NCBI GenBank assembly: GCA_016703765.1
Contig: JADJBL010000017.1
Span: 1 to 64,000, forward strand
Length of the DNA: 64,000 nt
DNA from: Saprospirales bacterium
GTDB lineage: Bacteria > Bacteroidota > Bacteroidia > Chitinophagales > Saprospiraceae
Reading direction: 5' to 3'
Position 1 is the stretch's first letter, and every line of letters begins with the position of its first letter. Below are positions 24,501-33,599 of this stretch, piece by piece. The notes beneath the pieces are model-generated. The model saw only the letters and a list, made by a program, of their open reading frames with translations. It ran no database searches and was not told the origin of the DNA. The position numbers and the translations under genes were made by a program.

Positions 24501-26952
24501 CCACCGGCACATCGTTCACCGGCGCTACATTCACCGTCACCGTCGCTGTGCCGCTGATCGGGCCCGTGCAGTGCTCGTCGTTCATCGCCGTGATCGTGTA
24601 CGTTCCGCTTATTGCCGGGGCCGGGATCACAAAATTGTAGTTCGTGCTGTTGATCCCGCTCTGCGTCAAACTCGTTGTCCCGTCCGATACCGTCACGCTC
24701 CAGGGGGCATCCCCCGTCAGCACGATGGGTAGCACCGCGTTATCCCCAAGGCAGATATCCTGCGTACCGCTGAGCACGGCCGTGGGTACCAGGTGGAAGA
24801 TCACCGGCGTGCCGGGAGCCACCGCCATGCAGGGGTCTGCAAGGTCGTTCACGCTCCCCGCTCCGTCGTCGCTGCCCACGATAGCAGATATGTAGTACGT
24901 CGTTCCGTAACTCATCGTTCCCGGGTCAAAGCTAAAGCTGGGCGTAGCCGATCTGGCGATCAAGGGGTATTCCAGCGTGTTGCCGCTGCCCGTGTGAAGC
25001 ACAAACTCCAGCAGGTCGTCCCCGTCGAAGTTCTGTCCCAGCACGTTATACAGCGCTGTCACCGGTCCGTCTCCGCACTCCTCGATCAGCGCAAGGTCCA
25101 TCTGACCCACGGCGCTGGAGCAGTTGCAGATCACCGGACTCGGATCCTCCACCACGATCACCGCACAGCCGTTGATATCCGTCACCTGGAAGGAATACGT
25201 CCCTCCCGCCGCTATCGGGTTGCTCACAAAGCTTCCTCCTGTCAGGGTTCCCGAGCCCAGGGGCAGCACCGTGTAGGTGCCCGCGTCTCCGCCCGTGATC
25301 TCAAAGCTCACCTCGAAAGCCGTGTTCGTCGCGTTGCACGCGATGCCTATGTTGCTCACCGCTACTTCCGTGTTCACCGTCACCGTGGCACAGCCTGTCG
25401 GTAGGCCCGCACACTCCGCGTTCGACACGTCCGTCAGGCAGTAGGTCGTCGTCACTGTGGGGCTCACCGTAAAGATGTAGGGGTTCGTGTTGATCCCGTT
25501 GATCACCGTGGCAATCCCCGATCCGTCGTCGTAGCTCAGGCTGTACGGGCCCGGACCCGTGAAGGTCACCGTCAGGTCTGTTCCATCCCCGATGCAGATC
25601 GTCGCATCTCCGGTCAGGTCTCCCGTGGGCACCTCGTAGAATACGATCGGCGTGCCCTGAGCCACTGCCAGGCAGGGGTCTGCAAGGTCCACCAGGCCTC
25701 CGCCCAGGTCGTTGCCCACCACCGCCGAGATATAGTACGTCGTGCCGAAGCTCATGCCCGCCAGGGCATCGAAGCAGAAGGTCGCAACCACGTTGCGCGC
25801 GATCTCGCCCACGATGGCCAGACCCGAGCCCGTATGCAGGATAAACTGCAGGGCGTCATCTCCGTCCAGCGCTTCGCCCGTCGCGTCGTACGTGGCCGTG
25901 ATGCAGGCCACTCCGCACTCCGTTTGCTCCGTGGGGTCCATATCACCCACCGAGGTGATACAGTTGCACAGCACAATAGCTTGCGATACCGTCACCGGTC
26001 CGCAGCTGTTCGCATCGTCCACCACAAAACTATAGCCACTCCCGCTGGGGATCTCCGCACTCGTGTACACGCCTGCCACAATCCCCGCTGCGCTTCCGTC
26101 TACCGTGTAGCTGCCCGGATCTCCTGAGTTGATTGTAAAGCTCACCGTGTACCCCGTGCTCGTCGCGTTGCAAGTCACCTGGATATTGGATACCGTCACC
26201 GCCGTGTTCACACCCACCACCGAACTTCCCGCGCCCGTTTCCACGCAGCCGTTGCCGTCCGTCACCTGGGAGATCGCGTACGTCCCGCCCTGACATGCGT
26301 CAAAGGCAAAGGGGTTGGTCACAATCCCCGTGATCGGCGCCTGCGGCGTCCCGTTGAGCGTGAAGGTCAAACTCCAGGGAGGGGTGCCCGTCAGCAGCAC
26401 CGACAGGGGGATGCAATCCCCGCTACCCTGGCAGATCGATCCGCTCCCGCTCAGCACCGCGCTGGGCAGGGGGTTTTCCGTGATCGTGGCCGTACCCGAT
26501 ACCAGGCCCGGGCAGGGCGCTATGTTGTCCAGGCTCACAAGGGTGTATACCCCGGAGCGCTTACCGTCAAGATGTAGGGGTCCGTCACAACCCCCGTGAT
26601 CGGGGCCTGCGGCAGTCCGTCTATCGCATACACGATATCCCAGGGGCTGGCCCCCGTCAGATCGATGCTCAGGTTGAAGTTCTGCGGGCTGCCCGCACAG
26701 TACGAACCCCCGCCCGATAGCGTGGCTGTCGGAGCCGCGTTCACCGATACGGCAAAGCAGGCCTGTGGGCTCTGTCCGCAGGCGTTGATCGCACGTACGC
26801 ACACGTTCCCGCTCGCTCCGCCCGTCCAGTTGATCACAATCGCATTCGTGCCCTGACCCGCCGTGATCGTGGCTCCGGCAGGAACCGTCCAGGTGTAGCT
26901 CGTCGCGTTGGGATCCAGCGGCACGCTGTAGTTGGCGATCTCGCCGTTGCAC
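21553..26952 (-). CDS. Open C-terminal part of protein B
   Basis: Open frame of 1799 residues; true coding begins at 'GVYTLVSLDNIAPCPG' near 26,549. It holds the four tandem modules, 'GTANAPTALCSGVGQLIGL', an SprB repeat and the complete CHU_C domain with 'IPNIFSPNLDGQNDVFF' and 'ITIGWDGYYRGK'. No break is visible after 26,549. Confidence 0.85.
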   Translation of the reverse strand: MQRRDRQLQRAAGSQRDELHLDGSCRSHDHGGSGHECDCDQLDGRSERERVRTCDQRLRTEPTGLLCRIGERGSDSHAIGRGFVLCGQPAELQPEHRSDGGQPLGYRVCDRRTAAGPDHGGCDGPLHLDGKRSGVYTLVSLDNIAPCPGLVSGTATITENPLPSAVLSGSGSICQGSGDCIPLSVLLTGTPPWSLTFTLNGTPQAPITGIVTNPFAFDACQGGTYAISQVTDGNGCVETGAGSSVVGVNTAVTVSNIQVTCNATSTGYTVSFTINSGDPGSYTVDGSAAGIVAGVYTSAEIPSGSGYSFVVDDANSCGPVTVSQAIVLCNCITSVGDMDPTEQTECGVACITATYDATGEALDGDDALQFILHTGSGLAIVGEIARNVVATFCFDALAGMSFGTTYYISAVVGNDLGGGLVDLADPCLAVAQGTPIVFYEVPTGDLTGDATICIGDGTDLTVTFTGPGPYSLSYDDGSGIATVINGINTNPYIFTVSPTVTTTYCLTDVSNAECAGLPTGCATVTVNTEVAVSNIGIACNATNTAFEVSFEITGGDAGTYTVLPLGSGTLTGGSFVSNPIAAGGTYSFQVTDINGCAVIVVEDPSPVICNCSSAVGQMDLALIEECGDGPVTALYNVLGQNFDGDDLLEFVLHTGSGNTLEYPLIARSATPSFSFDPGTMSYGTTYYISAIVGSDDGAGSVNDLADPCMAVAPGTPVIFHLVPTAVLSGTQDICLGDNAVLPIVLTGDAPWSVTVSDGTTSLTQSGINSTNYNFVIPAPAISGTYTITAMNDEHCTGPISGTATVTVNVAPVNDVPVVTINSTNTGYVVCFNISGGEAPYTVTDGVNMWTTNGPFCSDELPCGSGYNFSYDDPNGCGPVVVAEPLVECDCTTSVGQLDPAAQEICGQGPAVVAYDATGQVLDGDDVVDFILHNGNQVPILTSTVASFTYSGLLTYGVTYFISARVGNNDGNGGVDPLDPCMVITPGTPVVFYEIPSATLSGGGDFCAGDQVDLTVTIAGGTAPWEITYTNTQNQQATISIPSSPFTFQVTPTGTTLYTLVSVEDDHCIGANVTGVAAFTQQNFPFGTNVQVTTDPTVTFATVCFTIVGGDLSTYTVTGWPGTLTGDQFCSDPIPCDQNSYQLLIQDGFGCGIDTIAGPIICNCVSGAGVMNQSLSALCELETASVSVATSPQLDGNDVLMYALHTGSGATLGTILATNSTPDFTYDPVILDCGVTYYISSVVGDNDGTGSVDLGDDCLSVSPGSPVIFNCLPTATINGGGPICLGQSINASFTLPGNLPYILVVNDGTQDITLPSLTNGEVWSLSPTQTTTYTLISVENAITGCTNTATGSITVTVNNPVFAGTANAPTALCSGVGQLIGLAGLLTGADPGGVWTETSTAPSTGGAFNAGAATFNTAGQAPGTYTFRYFMDGTAPCVDDNETVTVIIHPLPTADAGTPQELTCDATTAEVGGSGTSTGAQFTYEWTLVGSTNVIGNQATLPINQEGTYQLTVINTQTGCESSDQVVVTQSIETPQPVITAEDVSCFGAADGFIQIESATGGKPPYMFALNGGTFSDQQQFTGLSGGDYLISIQDANGCETQVLVTVIEPQELSVSLNANILPDGEGNFVIEWGDELDLNLQSTLPIADLDTIIWSPADLVECNDVFCSSVTVAPQEGVTFTVNIEKGPCSASDQFRILVKTPRDVFIPNIFSPNLDGQNDVFFVQAGKQIAQIRSFLVFDRWGGTVFRADNFQPNDITIGWDGYYRGKLAAIGVYAYFVEVEYVDGYVEILEGDVTLVR

Positions 26953-28848
26953 ACCGAGGCCACTCCGGCGATCACCGGCTGCGCCGGCACGTCATCCACC
27001 GTCACCGCGATGCAGGCCTGGGCGCTCGTGCCGCAGGCATTCGTGCCCGTTACGCAGATCTGGCCGTCCACCGCTCCGGAAAAATCTACCTGTATGCTGC
27101 TTCCAAGGTCCGTGAAAGAGGCGTTGCCTCCCACCGTCCAGGTATAACTCGTCGTACTGGGGTCCACCGGGTTGATCACGTAGTTGATCACATCTCCCTC
27201 GCACACCGTGGCAGGACCCGTCAGGGTCGGTACCGCAGGGCCCTGGCCCACCGTGATGGCAAGACAAGCTGCCGGGCCGGGCCCGCAGGCGTTGTTCGCC
27301 GTGACGCATACCTGGCCCGCTCCAGCGGCTGTCCAGGTCACCGTGATCGTGTTCCCGCTGGTCGTAAAGGTACCGCCCGTCACCGTCCAGGTATAGCCCG
27401 TCGGAGCAGGGCCCGAGGCAGGAGGTGTCACCGTGTAGGTAGACGTACCGCCGGTGCAGGGACTCAAGGGTCCCGCAACGGTTGGCTGGTTGGGAACCGC
27501 TAGGTTTGAAGTCACCGTCACCGAGGCTTGGCTCGTGCAGGTCACGCCTAAAAATGTTTGTGTTACAGTCAAAGTATAGGTCCCGGCCAAATTGATCGTT
27601 GGGTTGAGGGTGTTGCCCCCGCTGACAATCCCCGGACCAGTCCACGAATAGGCTAGCACCGCCCCCGAGGCGGCGGGTGTCGTCGTCGAGCCCGAGCCGT
27701 TTAGCACCAAAGTGGAGTTGCCTCCGCAGCCCAGCACCCCGGGAGGGGCGATCACCGCATTGGCCTGCATCACCAGCAGGATCAGCGTCACTACAGAGTC
27801 GCAGCCATTGGCTGCTACCAGCGTGACCGGGTAGCCACCCGTGGCATTATAGGTATTGCCCGCAAAGTTATAGCTCTGACCCTGGCAGATTACCGCCTGG
27901 AACGGCGGCATCACGATCGGCGGAATGGCCGTCGCTACGCAGATCCGCGTGCTGTCGCAGCCAAGCCAGGAGTCGTACACGAAGGTTTGCTGACCGGGGA
28001 ATGAAAAGGTTTGCCCCTGGCAGGTCCAGGTATCCCCAAAACAAAACGTGATGAACTCGAATTGGGGAGCGATAGGCGTGGAAATGATCGTTTTACAGAT
28101 CGTCGTCCCGGTAGCGCAATCGTTGGAAGGCGTCACGCAAAGCTGGGCGACGCCGGGGCCTGTGAAAGTGATCGTGATGTTGTTGCTCCCATCGTTACCG
28201 ATGATCCCGATGGCGGGGGTGAGGCTCCAGTCGTAGTTGCCGATGGCCGCACCGGGAGGGACCGAATAGTTGAGCACGGCGCCCGGGCATACGTTCATCG
28301 GGCCCGTGATAATGCCGGGAATAACCGGAGGGCCCGGACTCCCTATGGTTCCCGCGAGTACATCGATCGTGTAATCGCAAATATCTCCCGCCCAGCCGTC
28401 GATCATCAGGTAGTAGGTTTGGCCGGGAACCAGACTGTTGGAGGTGACTGTGATGGGCACTGGAGTTCCCGGTGTTTCGCAGTTGGATACCGAAGTGAAG
28501 TTGACGCAGTTGGTCGTTTGGTAGATCTCCGCCTGCAAGCCTTCGACTGTTGAGCGAGCAATTGGATGGATTGATCTGAATAGTAATATTGGAGGAGCCC
28601 GCCACGAAGTTAAACCACTGGTTGTTTTGGCAACCGGCGCAAAACATGGGGGGACAGGGACCAACGCCGGTCGGGCCGGTCGAAGAGCAATAATTATCCA
28701 TTGCCGCAGTGGAGCAAAATGTCGGCGCATTGGCACATCCCTGAGGGCCCGTGGAAGGAGGGAAGGGGATGTTGCACTGACTGAAAGCGAATTGGGAATG
28801 GACCAGCACAAAGACCGGCAGGAGCCATAGGGGTAAAAGTTTCACCAT
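21553..28848 (-). CDS. Giant CHU_C surface protein B (whole locus, frameshifted)
   Basis: Reconstructed reading of about 2430 residues. A signal peptide (MVKLLPLWLLPVFVLVHS) is followed by a Cys-rich head ('CANAPTFCSTAAMDNYC', 'CPPMFCAGCQNNQWFNF') of the type also seen in C and D. Then come the 'WLGCDS' module, three PKD-like domains, SprB-like modules with four repeats at about 25,974, 25,131, 24,294 and 23,475 (period 819-843 nt), and a complete CHU_C domain ending GDVTLVR. Two frame breaks are seen, near 28,556 and at about 26,549 (cccc where A, C and D have ccccc). It is the least damaged of the four copies and is best used as the reference. Predicted T9SS-exported surface adhesin. Confidence 0.88.
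26535..28811 (-). CDS. Open middle/N-terminal part of protein B
   Basis: Open frame of 758 residues. The first ~85 are out of frame; real sequence begins at 'STVEGLQAEIYQTTNC' near 28,556 and runs through the head, the Cys module and three PKD-like domains to 'PYILTVSAPG', where a missing C breaks the frame. The head's beginning is coded in the neighbouring frame, 28,556-28,848. Confidence 0.8.
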   Translation of the reverse strand: MCWSIPNSLSVSATSPSLLPRALRDVPMRRHFAPLRQWIIIALRPARPALVPVPPCFAPVAKTTSGLTSWRAPPILLFRSIHPIARSTVEGLQAEIYQTTNCVNFTSVSNCETPGTPVPITVTSNSLVPGQTYYLMIDGWAGDICDYTIDVLAGTIGSPGPPVIPGIITGPMNVCPGAVLNYSVPPGAAIGNYDWSLTPAIGIIGNDGSNNITITFTGPGVAQLCVTPSNDCATGTTICKTIISTPIAPQFEFITFCFGDTWTCQGQTFSFPGQQTFVYDSWLGCDSTRICVATAIPPIVMPPFQAVICQGQSYNFAGNTYNATGGYPVTLVAANGCDSVVTLILLVMQANAVIAPPGVLGCGGNSTLVLNGSGSTTTPAASGAVLAYSWTGPGIVSGGNTLNPTINLAGTYTLTVTQTFLGVTCTSQASVTVTSNLAVPNQPTVAGPLSPCTGGTSTYTVTPPASGPAPTGYTWTVTGGTFTTSGNTITVTWTAAGAGQVCVTANNACGPGPAACLAITVGQGPAVPTLTGPATVCEGDVINYVINPVDPSTTSYTWTVGGNASFTDLGSSIQVDFSGAVDGQICVTGTNACGTSAQACIAVTVDDVPAQPVIAGVASVCNGEIANYSVPLDPNATSYTWTVPAGATITAGQGTNAIVINWTGGASGNVCVRAINACGQSPQACFAVSVNAAPTATLSGGGSYCAGSPQNFNLSIDLTGASPWDIVYAIDGLPQAPITGVVTDPYILTVSAPGYTPL

Positions 28849-28944
28849 AGCGAGTTAATATTCGACTGTTTTAAAGATTTGATACTTAGAGCGAATTTTT
28901 CATCCATTCGCTGCCTGAAAAGGGGAACTGCGCTTCAATCGAAA

Positions 28945-29070
28945 GATTTTTTTAACCAAAAATTTGAAACAAAACATAAGCGTGAAAATATAGAAAGCTT
29001 TTAAGTATTCATAATATTTGGTTTTTTAGGGTTAAACAAGCTGATTACCTCGCGTAATCGGCTCTTTTTA
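28945..29070 (-). promoter_or_regulatory. Conserved leader upstream of protein B
   Basis: About 125 nt that align closely with 35,390-35,524 upstream of protein C, including 'cataatatttggtttttt', 'gggttaaac' and a hairpin 'gctgatta...taatcggc' next to a T run. It lies 97-222 nt before the B start, where promoter and 5' UTR are expected. No perfect TAnnTTTG Bacteroidota -7 box is seen on the minus strand. It may simply be duplicated with the gene. Confidence 0.45.
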
Positions 29071-29073
29071 AAT

Positions 29074-29118
29074 GATAAGGCAGTTTGCGCCGCCTAAGGC
29101 CGGGCAAACTGCCTTATC
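29074..29118. terminator. Terminator of protein C
   Basis: Perfect 15-nt inverted repeat (gataaggcagtttgc) at 29074-29088 and 29104-29118. It lies 19 nt after the protein C stop on the minus strand. It is flanked by a/t tracts on both sides, so either direction is possible. Confidence 0.75.
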
Positions 29119-29136
29119 AAAATTTTATTCCGAATC

Positions 29137-31221
29137 TTATCGAATCAGGCTGACGTCGCCCTTGAGCAATTCCACGTATCCATCGATGTAAAGCACCTCT
29201 ACGTAGTAGGCGAATACTCCCGGATCCACGCGCTTGCCCCTGTGGTAGCCGTCCCAGCCGATCGTGATGTCGTTGGGCTGGAAATCATACGCCTCGAACA
29301 CCGATTCGCCCCAGCGGTTGAACACCAGGAAGGAGCGGATCTCCTGTACCTGCTTACCGGCCTGGATGAAGAACACGTCGTTCTGACCGTCGTCGTTCGG
29401 CGAGAAGATGTTCGGAATGAACACCGGACGCGGCTTGCGGATCAACAACCGGAACTGGTCGCTCGCTTCGCAGGGACCTTTTTCTACGGTAACCGTGAAG
29501 ATCGTTCCCTCCTGAGGCGCCACCGTCACCGATGCGCAGAACGGGTCGTTGCATGCCACCAGATCGGCCGGCGACCAGATGATCGTGTCCAGATCCGCTA
29601 TCGCGAAACTGCTCTGCAGATCCAGGTCCAGCTCCTCGCCCAGTTCCAGGAAATAGTTCCCCTCGTTGTCCGGCTGCAGGTTGACCACCAGAGTGGCCGT
29701 CAGCTCCTGAGGTTCGATCACCGTGACCAGCACCTGCACTTCGCAGCCGTTGGCGTCCTGGATGGCGATGAGGTAATCCCCTCCGCTGAGGTTGGAAAAC
29801 TGCTGCTGGTCGCCAAAGGCCCCGCCGTTGAGCGCGAACATATAGGGCGGCTTGCCCCCGGTAATGGTTTCAACCAGGATAAATCCATCCCCGGCGCCGA
29901 AACAGCTCACATCCTCGGCGCTCACCGTGGCCACCGGAGTGTCCAGGTTTTGCGTCACATCCACCTGATCCGAAGACTCGCAACCCGTCTGGGTGTTGAT
30001 CACCGTCAGCTGGTAGGTACCCGCCTGGCCTACGGAAAGCGTGGTCTGACTCCCAATCACGTTCGTCGAGCCAACCAGGGTCCATTCGTAGGCGAATTGG
30101 GCCCCTGTGCTCGTGCCCGTACCCCCGATACCGACGGCGGTCAGTCCGCAGGTCAGTTCCTGGGCGGGGCCCGCATCGGCGATGGGTAGCGGGTGGATGA
30201 TCACCGTCACGGTTTCATTGTCGTCCACGCAAGGAGGTATGCCATCCATGAAGTAGCGGAAGGTATAGGTGCCCGGCGCCTGGCCTGCGGTGTTGAAGGT
30301 GCCTGCCCCGGCGTTAAATGCGCCGCCGGTGGAGGGAGCTGTAGAGGTTTCCGTCCACACCCCGCCCGGATCTGCACCCGTCAGCAGGCTGCCAAGGCCG
30401 ATCAACTGACCCACTCCGGAGCAAAGCGCCGTCGGAGCGTTGGCCGTACCGGCGAATACCGGGTTGTTGACCGTCACCGTGATCGAACCCGTGGCCGTAT
30501 TTGTACAGCCGGTAATGGCGTTCTCCACGCTGATCAGCGAATAGGTCGTCGTCTGATTGGGGCTCAAACTCCACGTTGTTCCATTTGTAATGGAAGTCAG
30601 GGTCGTATCCTGGGTGCCGTTATTAATTACTACGTTGTAAGGCAGGTTGCCCGGAAGCGTAAAGCTGGCATTGATGGATTGGCCCAGGCAGATCGGGCCT
30701 CCTCCGCTAATCGAGACCGTGGGCAGGCAGTTGAATACCACCGGGGTGCCCTGGGATACCGAAAGGCAGTCGTCGCCCAGGTCCACCGAGCCCGTGCCAT
30801 CGTTGTCGCCTACCACCGAGGAGATGTAATAGGTCACATCGCAATCCATGGTCGCAGGGTCGTAGGTAAAATCAGGCGTACTATTGGTCGCGAAAATCGT
30901 GCCCAGTGAAGCGCCACCGCCGGTATGCAGGGCGTACATCAGCACGTCGTTGCCGTCCAACTGGGTTGAAAATGCAGCAGCTACATTAACGGATTCAAAC
31001 TCGCAGAGCGCGTTCTGGCTCTGTTCCATGATGCCCGCGCCGGAGCCGCAGTTGCAAATGATCGGACCCGCGATCGTATCGGTCCTGCAGCAAAATCCGT
31101 CCTGGACCAGGAATTGGTAAGTGCCCTGATCGCAGGGAATCGGGTCGCTGCAAAACTGATCGCCCGTCAGGGTTCCCGGCCAGCCCGTAACCACAATAGG
31201 AGCCGGATCTCCGCCCACCAC
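29137..31221 (-). CDS. Open C-terminal part of protein C
   Basis: 694 codons with no break: the end of module 3, module 4 ('CNCGSGAGIMEQSQNALCE'), the 'GTANAPTALCSGVGQLIGL' segment, an SprB repeat ('EDVSCFGAGDGFILVETITGG') and a complete CHU_C domain with 'IPNIFSPNDDGQNDVFF', ending GDVSLIR. Confidence 0.8.
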   Translation of the reverse strand: MVGGDPAPIVVTGWPGTLTGDQFCSDPIPCDQGTYQFLVQDGFCCRTDTIAGPIICNCGSGAGIMEQSQNALCEFESVNVAAAFSTQLDGNDVLMYALHTGGGASLGTIFATNSTPDFTYDPATMDCDVTYYISSVVGDNDGTGSVDLGDDCLSVSQGTPVVFNCLPTVSISGGGPICLGQSINASFTLPGNLPYNVVINNGTQDTTLTSITNGTTWSLSPNQTTTYSLISVENAITGCTNTATGSITVTVNNPVFAGTANAPTALCSGVGQLIGLGSLLTGADPGGVWTETSTAPSTGGAFNAGAGTFNTAGQAPGTYTFRYFMDGIPPCVDDNETVTVIIHPLPIADAGPAQELTCGLTAVGIGGTGTSTGAQFAYEWTLVGSTNVIGSQTTLSVGQAGTYQLTVINTQTGCESSDQVDVTQNLDTPVATVSAEDVSCFGAGDGFILVETITGGKPPYMFALNGGAFGDQQQFSNLSGGDYLIAIQDANGCEVQVLVTVIEPQELTATLVVNLQPDNEGNYFLELGEELDLDLQSSFAIADLDTIIWSPADLVACNDPFCASVTVAPQEGTIFTVTVEKGPCEASDQFRLLIRKPRPVFIPNIFSPNDDGQNDVFFIQAGKQVQEIRSFLVFNRWGESVFEAYDFQPNDITIGWDGYHRGKRVDPGVFAYYVEVLYIDGYVELLKGDVSLIR

Positions 31222-31232
31222 GGTAAAGCAGA

Positions 31233-31862
31233 CTACGACATCCGTATTGGTTGGGTCCGGGGTGACCGGTTACTTCGACACCAAAGGGAACGCCCTGCTG
31301 AGGCACAAGACCGATCCCCGTACGCCCGCACCGATGCAATTGCCATCCTCACGCTGGTTATCGTGTACAGCGTCGTGCCCGGAGGAGTTACCTCCAGGTA
31401 AATGGACTGGATGGAACCGCCACCGATCATAGCTGCTGGCCCTGGGTGTTGGTCAGGTTGATGTCCCAGGGGGCCACGCCTCCCGTCACGCTGATGCTCA
31501 AATCCAACTGATTCGCCGGCACAGAAATCCGCCGAACCCTGGATCAGGGCGCTGGGAATCTCGTAGAACACCACCGGTGTACCCGGCGTGATGGCCAGAC
31601 AGGGATCCAGGGGATCTACTCCCCCGTTGCCGTCGTTGTTGCCCACCCGGGCCGAGATGAAATACGTCACCCCGTAGGTCAGCAATCCCGAATACGTGAA
31701 GCTCGCTACCGTGCTGGTCAGGATCGGTACCTGGTCTCCGTTGTGCAGAATGAAATCCACCACATCGTCTCCATCCAGCACCTGGCCCGTGGCATCGTAC
31801 GCCACCACCGCCGGACCCTGACCGCAGATCTCCTGCGCCGCCGGGTCCAGCTGGCCCCACAC
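31233..31862 (-). CDS. Open part of protein C, module 3
   Basis: 209 codons: 'GQLDPAAQEICGQGPAVV' to 'DFCAGES' near 31,505 is correct, and later sequence slips frame several times. Module 3's second half ('EIPSALIQGSADF') is of the C/D type, distinct from 'EIPSATLSGGGDF' of A/B. Confidence 0.6.
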   Translation of the reverse strand: MWGQLDPAAQEICGQGPAVVAYDATGQVLDGDDVVDFILHNGDQVPILTSTVASFTYSGLLTYGVTYFISARVGNNDGNGGVDPLDPCLAITPGTPVVFYEIPSALIQGSADFCAGESVGFEHQRDGRRGPLGHQPDQHPGPAAMIGGGSIQSIYLEVTPPGTTLYTITSVRMAIASVRAYGDRSCASAGRSLWCRSNRSPRTQPIRMS

Positions 31863-32172
31863 TCGTCGTGCAATCGCACTCCACCAGGGGTTCTGCTACC
31901 ACCACCGGCCCGCAGCCGTTAGGGTCGTCGTAGCTGAAGTTATATCCACTGCCGCAGGGCAGCTCATCGCTGCAAAACGGTCCGTTTGTCGTCCACATGT
32001 TTACTCCGTCCGTCACCGTGTATGGCGCCTCTCCTCCGCTGATGTTGAAGCACACCACATACCCCGTGTTCGTCGAATTGATCGTCACCACCGGCACATC
32101 GTTCACCGGCGCTACATTCACCGTCACCGTCGCTGTGCCGCTGATCGGGCCCGTGCAGTGCTCGTCGTTCAT
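31498..32172 (-). CDS. Open part of protein C, module 2 end and module 3 start
   Basis: 224 codons; correct from 'NDEHCTGPISGTATVTV' to 'VECDCTTSVG' near 31,855, then out of frame. The stretch at 31,990-32,170 is base-for-base very close to the corresponding stretches of A, B and D. Confidence 0.6.
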   Translation of the reverse strand: MNDEHCTGPISGTATVTVNVAPVNDVPVVTINSTNTGYVVCFNISGGEAPYTVTDGVNMWTTNGPFCSDELPCGSGYNFSYDDPNGCGPVVVAEPLVECDCTTSVGPAGPGGAGDLRSGSGGGGVRCHGPGAGWRRCGGFHSAQRRPGTDPDQHGSELHVFGIADLRGDVFHLGPGGQQRRQRGSRSPGSLSGHHAGYTGGVLRDSQRPDPGFGGFLCRRISWI

Positions 32173-33599
32173 CGCCGTGATCGTGTAGGTTCCGCTACCT
32201 GCCGGGCCGGGATCACAAAATTGTAGTTCGTGCTGTTGATCCCGCTCTGCGTCAAACTCGTTGTCCCGTCCGATACCGTCACGCTCCAGGGGGCATCCCC
32301 CGTCAGCACGATGGGTAGCACCGCGTTATCCCCAAGGCAGATATCCTGCGTGCCGCTCAGCACGGCCGTGGGTACCAAGTGGAAGATCACCGGCGTGCCC
32401 GGAGCCACTGCCATGCAGGGGTCTGCAAGGTCGTTCACACTCCCCGTCCCGTCGTCGCTGCCCACGATAGCAGATATATAGTACGTCGTTCCGTAACTCA
32501 TCGTCCCCGGGTCAAAGCTAAAGCTGGGCGTAGCCGATCTGGCGATCAAGGGGTATTCCAGCGTGTTGCCGCTGCCCGTGTGAAGCACAAACTCCAGCAG
32601 GTCGTCCCCGTCGAAGTTCTGGCCCAGCACGTTGTAGGTCGCTGTCACCGGTCCGTCTCCGCACTCCTCGATCAGCGCAAGGTCCATCTGACCCACGGCG
32701 CTGGAGCAGTTGCAGATCACCGGACTCGGATCCTCCACCACGATCACCGCACAGCCGTTGATGTCCGTCACCTGGAAGGAATACGTCCCTCCCGCCGCTA
32801 TCGGGTTGCTCACAAAGCTGCCTCCTGTCAAAGTTCCCGAGCCCAGGGGCAGCACCGTGTAGGTGCCCGCATCTCCGCCCGTGATCTCAAAGCTCACCTC
32901 GAAGGCCGTGTTCGTCGCGTTGCACGCGATGCCTATGTTGCTCACCGCTACCTCCGTGTTCACCGTCACCGTGGCACAGCCTGTCGGTAGGCCCGCACAC
33001 TCCGCGTTCGACACGTCCGTCAGGCAGTAGGTCGTCGTCACTGTAGGGCTCACCGTAAAGATGTAGGGGTTCGTGTTGATCCCGTTGATCACCGTGGCAA
33101 TCCCAGATCCGTCGTCGTAGCTCAGGCTGTATGGACCCGGACCCGTGAAGCTCACCGTCAGGTCTGTTCCGTTCCCGATGCAGATCGTCGCATCTCCCGT
33201 CAGGTCTCCCGTGGGCACCTCGTAGAATACGATCGGCGTGCCCTGAGCCACTGCCAGGCAGGGGTCTGCAAGGTCCACCAGGCCTCCGCCCAGGTCGTTG
33301 CCCACCACCGCCGAGATATAGTACGTCGTGCCGAAGGTCATGCCCGCCAGGGCATCGAAGCAGAAGGTCGGAACCACGTTGCGCAATCTCGCCCACGATG
33401 GCCAGACCCGAGCCCGTATGCAGGATAAACCGCAGGGCGTCATCTCCGTCCAGCGCTTCGCCCGTCGCGTCGTAGGTGGCCGTGATGCAGGCCACTCCGC
33501 ACTCCGTTTGCTCCGGGGGTCCATATCACCCACACAGGTGATGCAGTTGCACAGCACCTGGGCCTGGGACACCGTCACCGGTCCGCAGCCTGTTCGCAT
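32169..33599 (-). CDS. Open part of protein C, modules 1 and 2
   Basis: 476 codons covering module 1 ('CNCITCVGDMDP' and following) and module 2 ('CNCSSAVGQMDLALIEECG'). The stretch at about 33,388-33,515 is out of frame. It ends at 'NYNFVIPA', where one base is lost from a gccgg(g) run at about 32,205. Confidence 0.65.
   Translation of the reverse strand: MRTGCGPVTVSQAQVLCNCITCVGDMDPRSKRSAEWPASRPPTTRRAKRWTEMTPCGLSCIRARVWPSWARLRNVVPTFCFDALAGMTFGTTYYISAVVGNDLGGGLVDLADPCLAVAQGTPIVFYEVPTGDLTGDATICIGNGTDLTVSFTGPGPYSLSYDDGSGIATVINGINTNPYIFTVSPTVTTTYCLTDVSNAECAGLPTGCATVTVNTEVAVSNIGIACNATNTAFEVSFEITGGDAGTYTVLPLGSGTLTGGSFVSNPIAAGGTYSFQVTDINGCAVIVVEDPSPVICNCSSAVGQMDLALIEECGDGPVTATYNVLGQNFDGDDLLEFVLHTGSGNTLEYPLIARSATPSFSFDPGTMSYGTTYYISAIVGSDDGTGSVNDLADPCMAVAPGTPVIFHLVPTAVLSGTQDICLGDNAVLPIVLTGDAPWSVTVSDGTTSLTQSGINSTNYNFVIPARQVAEPTRSRR

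Noticed and set aside
26540..26560. Phase variation by slippage in the C tract of protein B
   Set aside because: The tract is only 4-5 bases, too short for efficient slippage, and similar breaks occur at many non-repeat sites.
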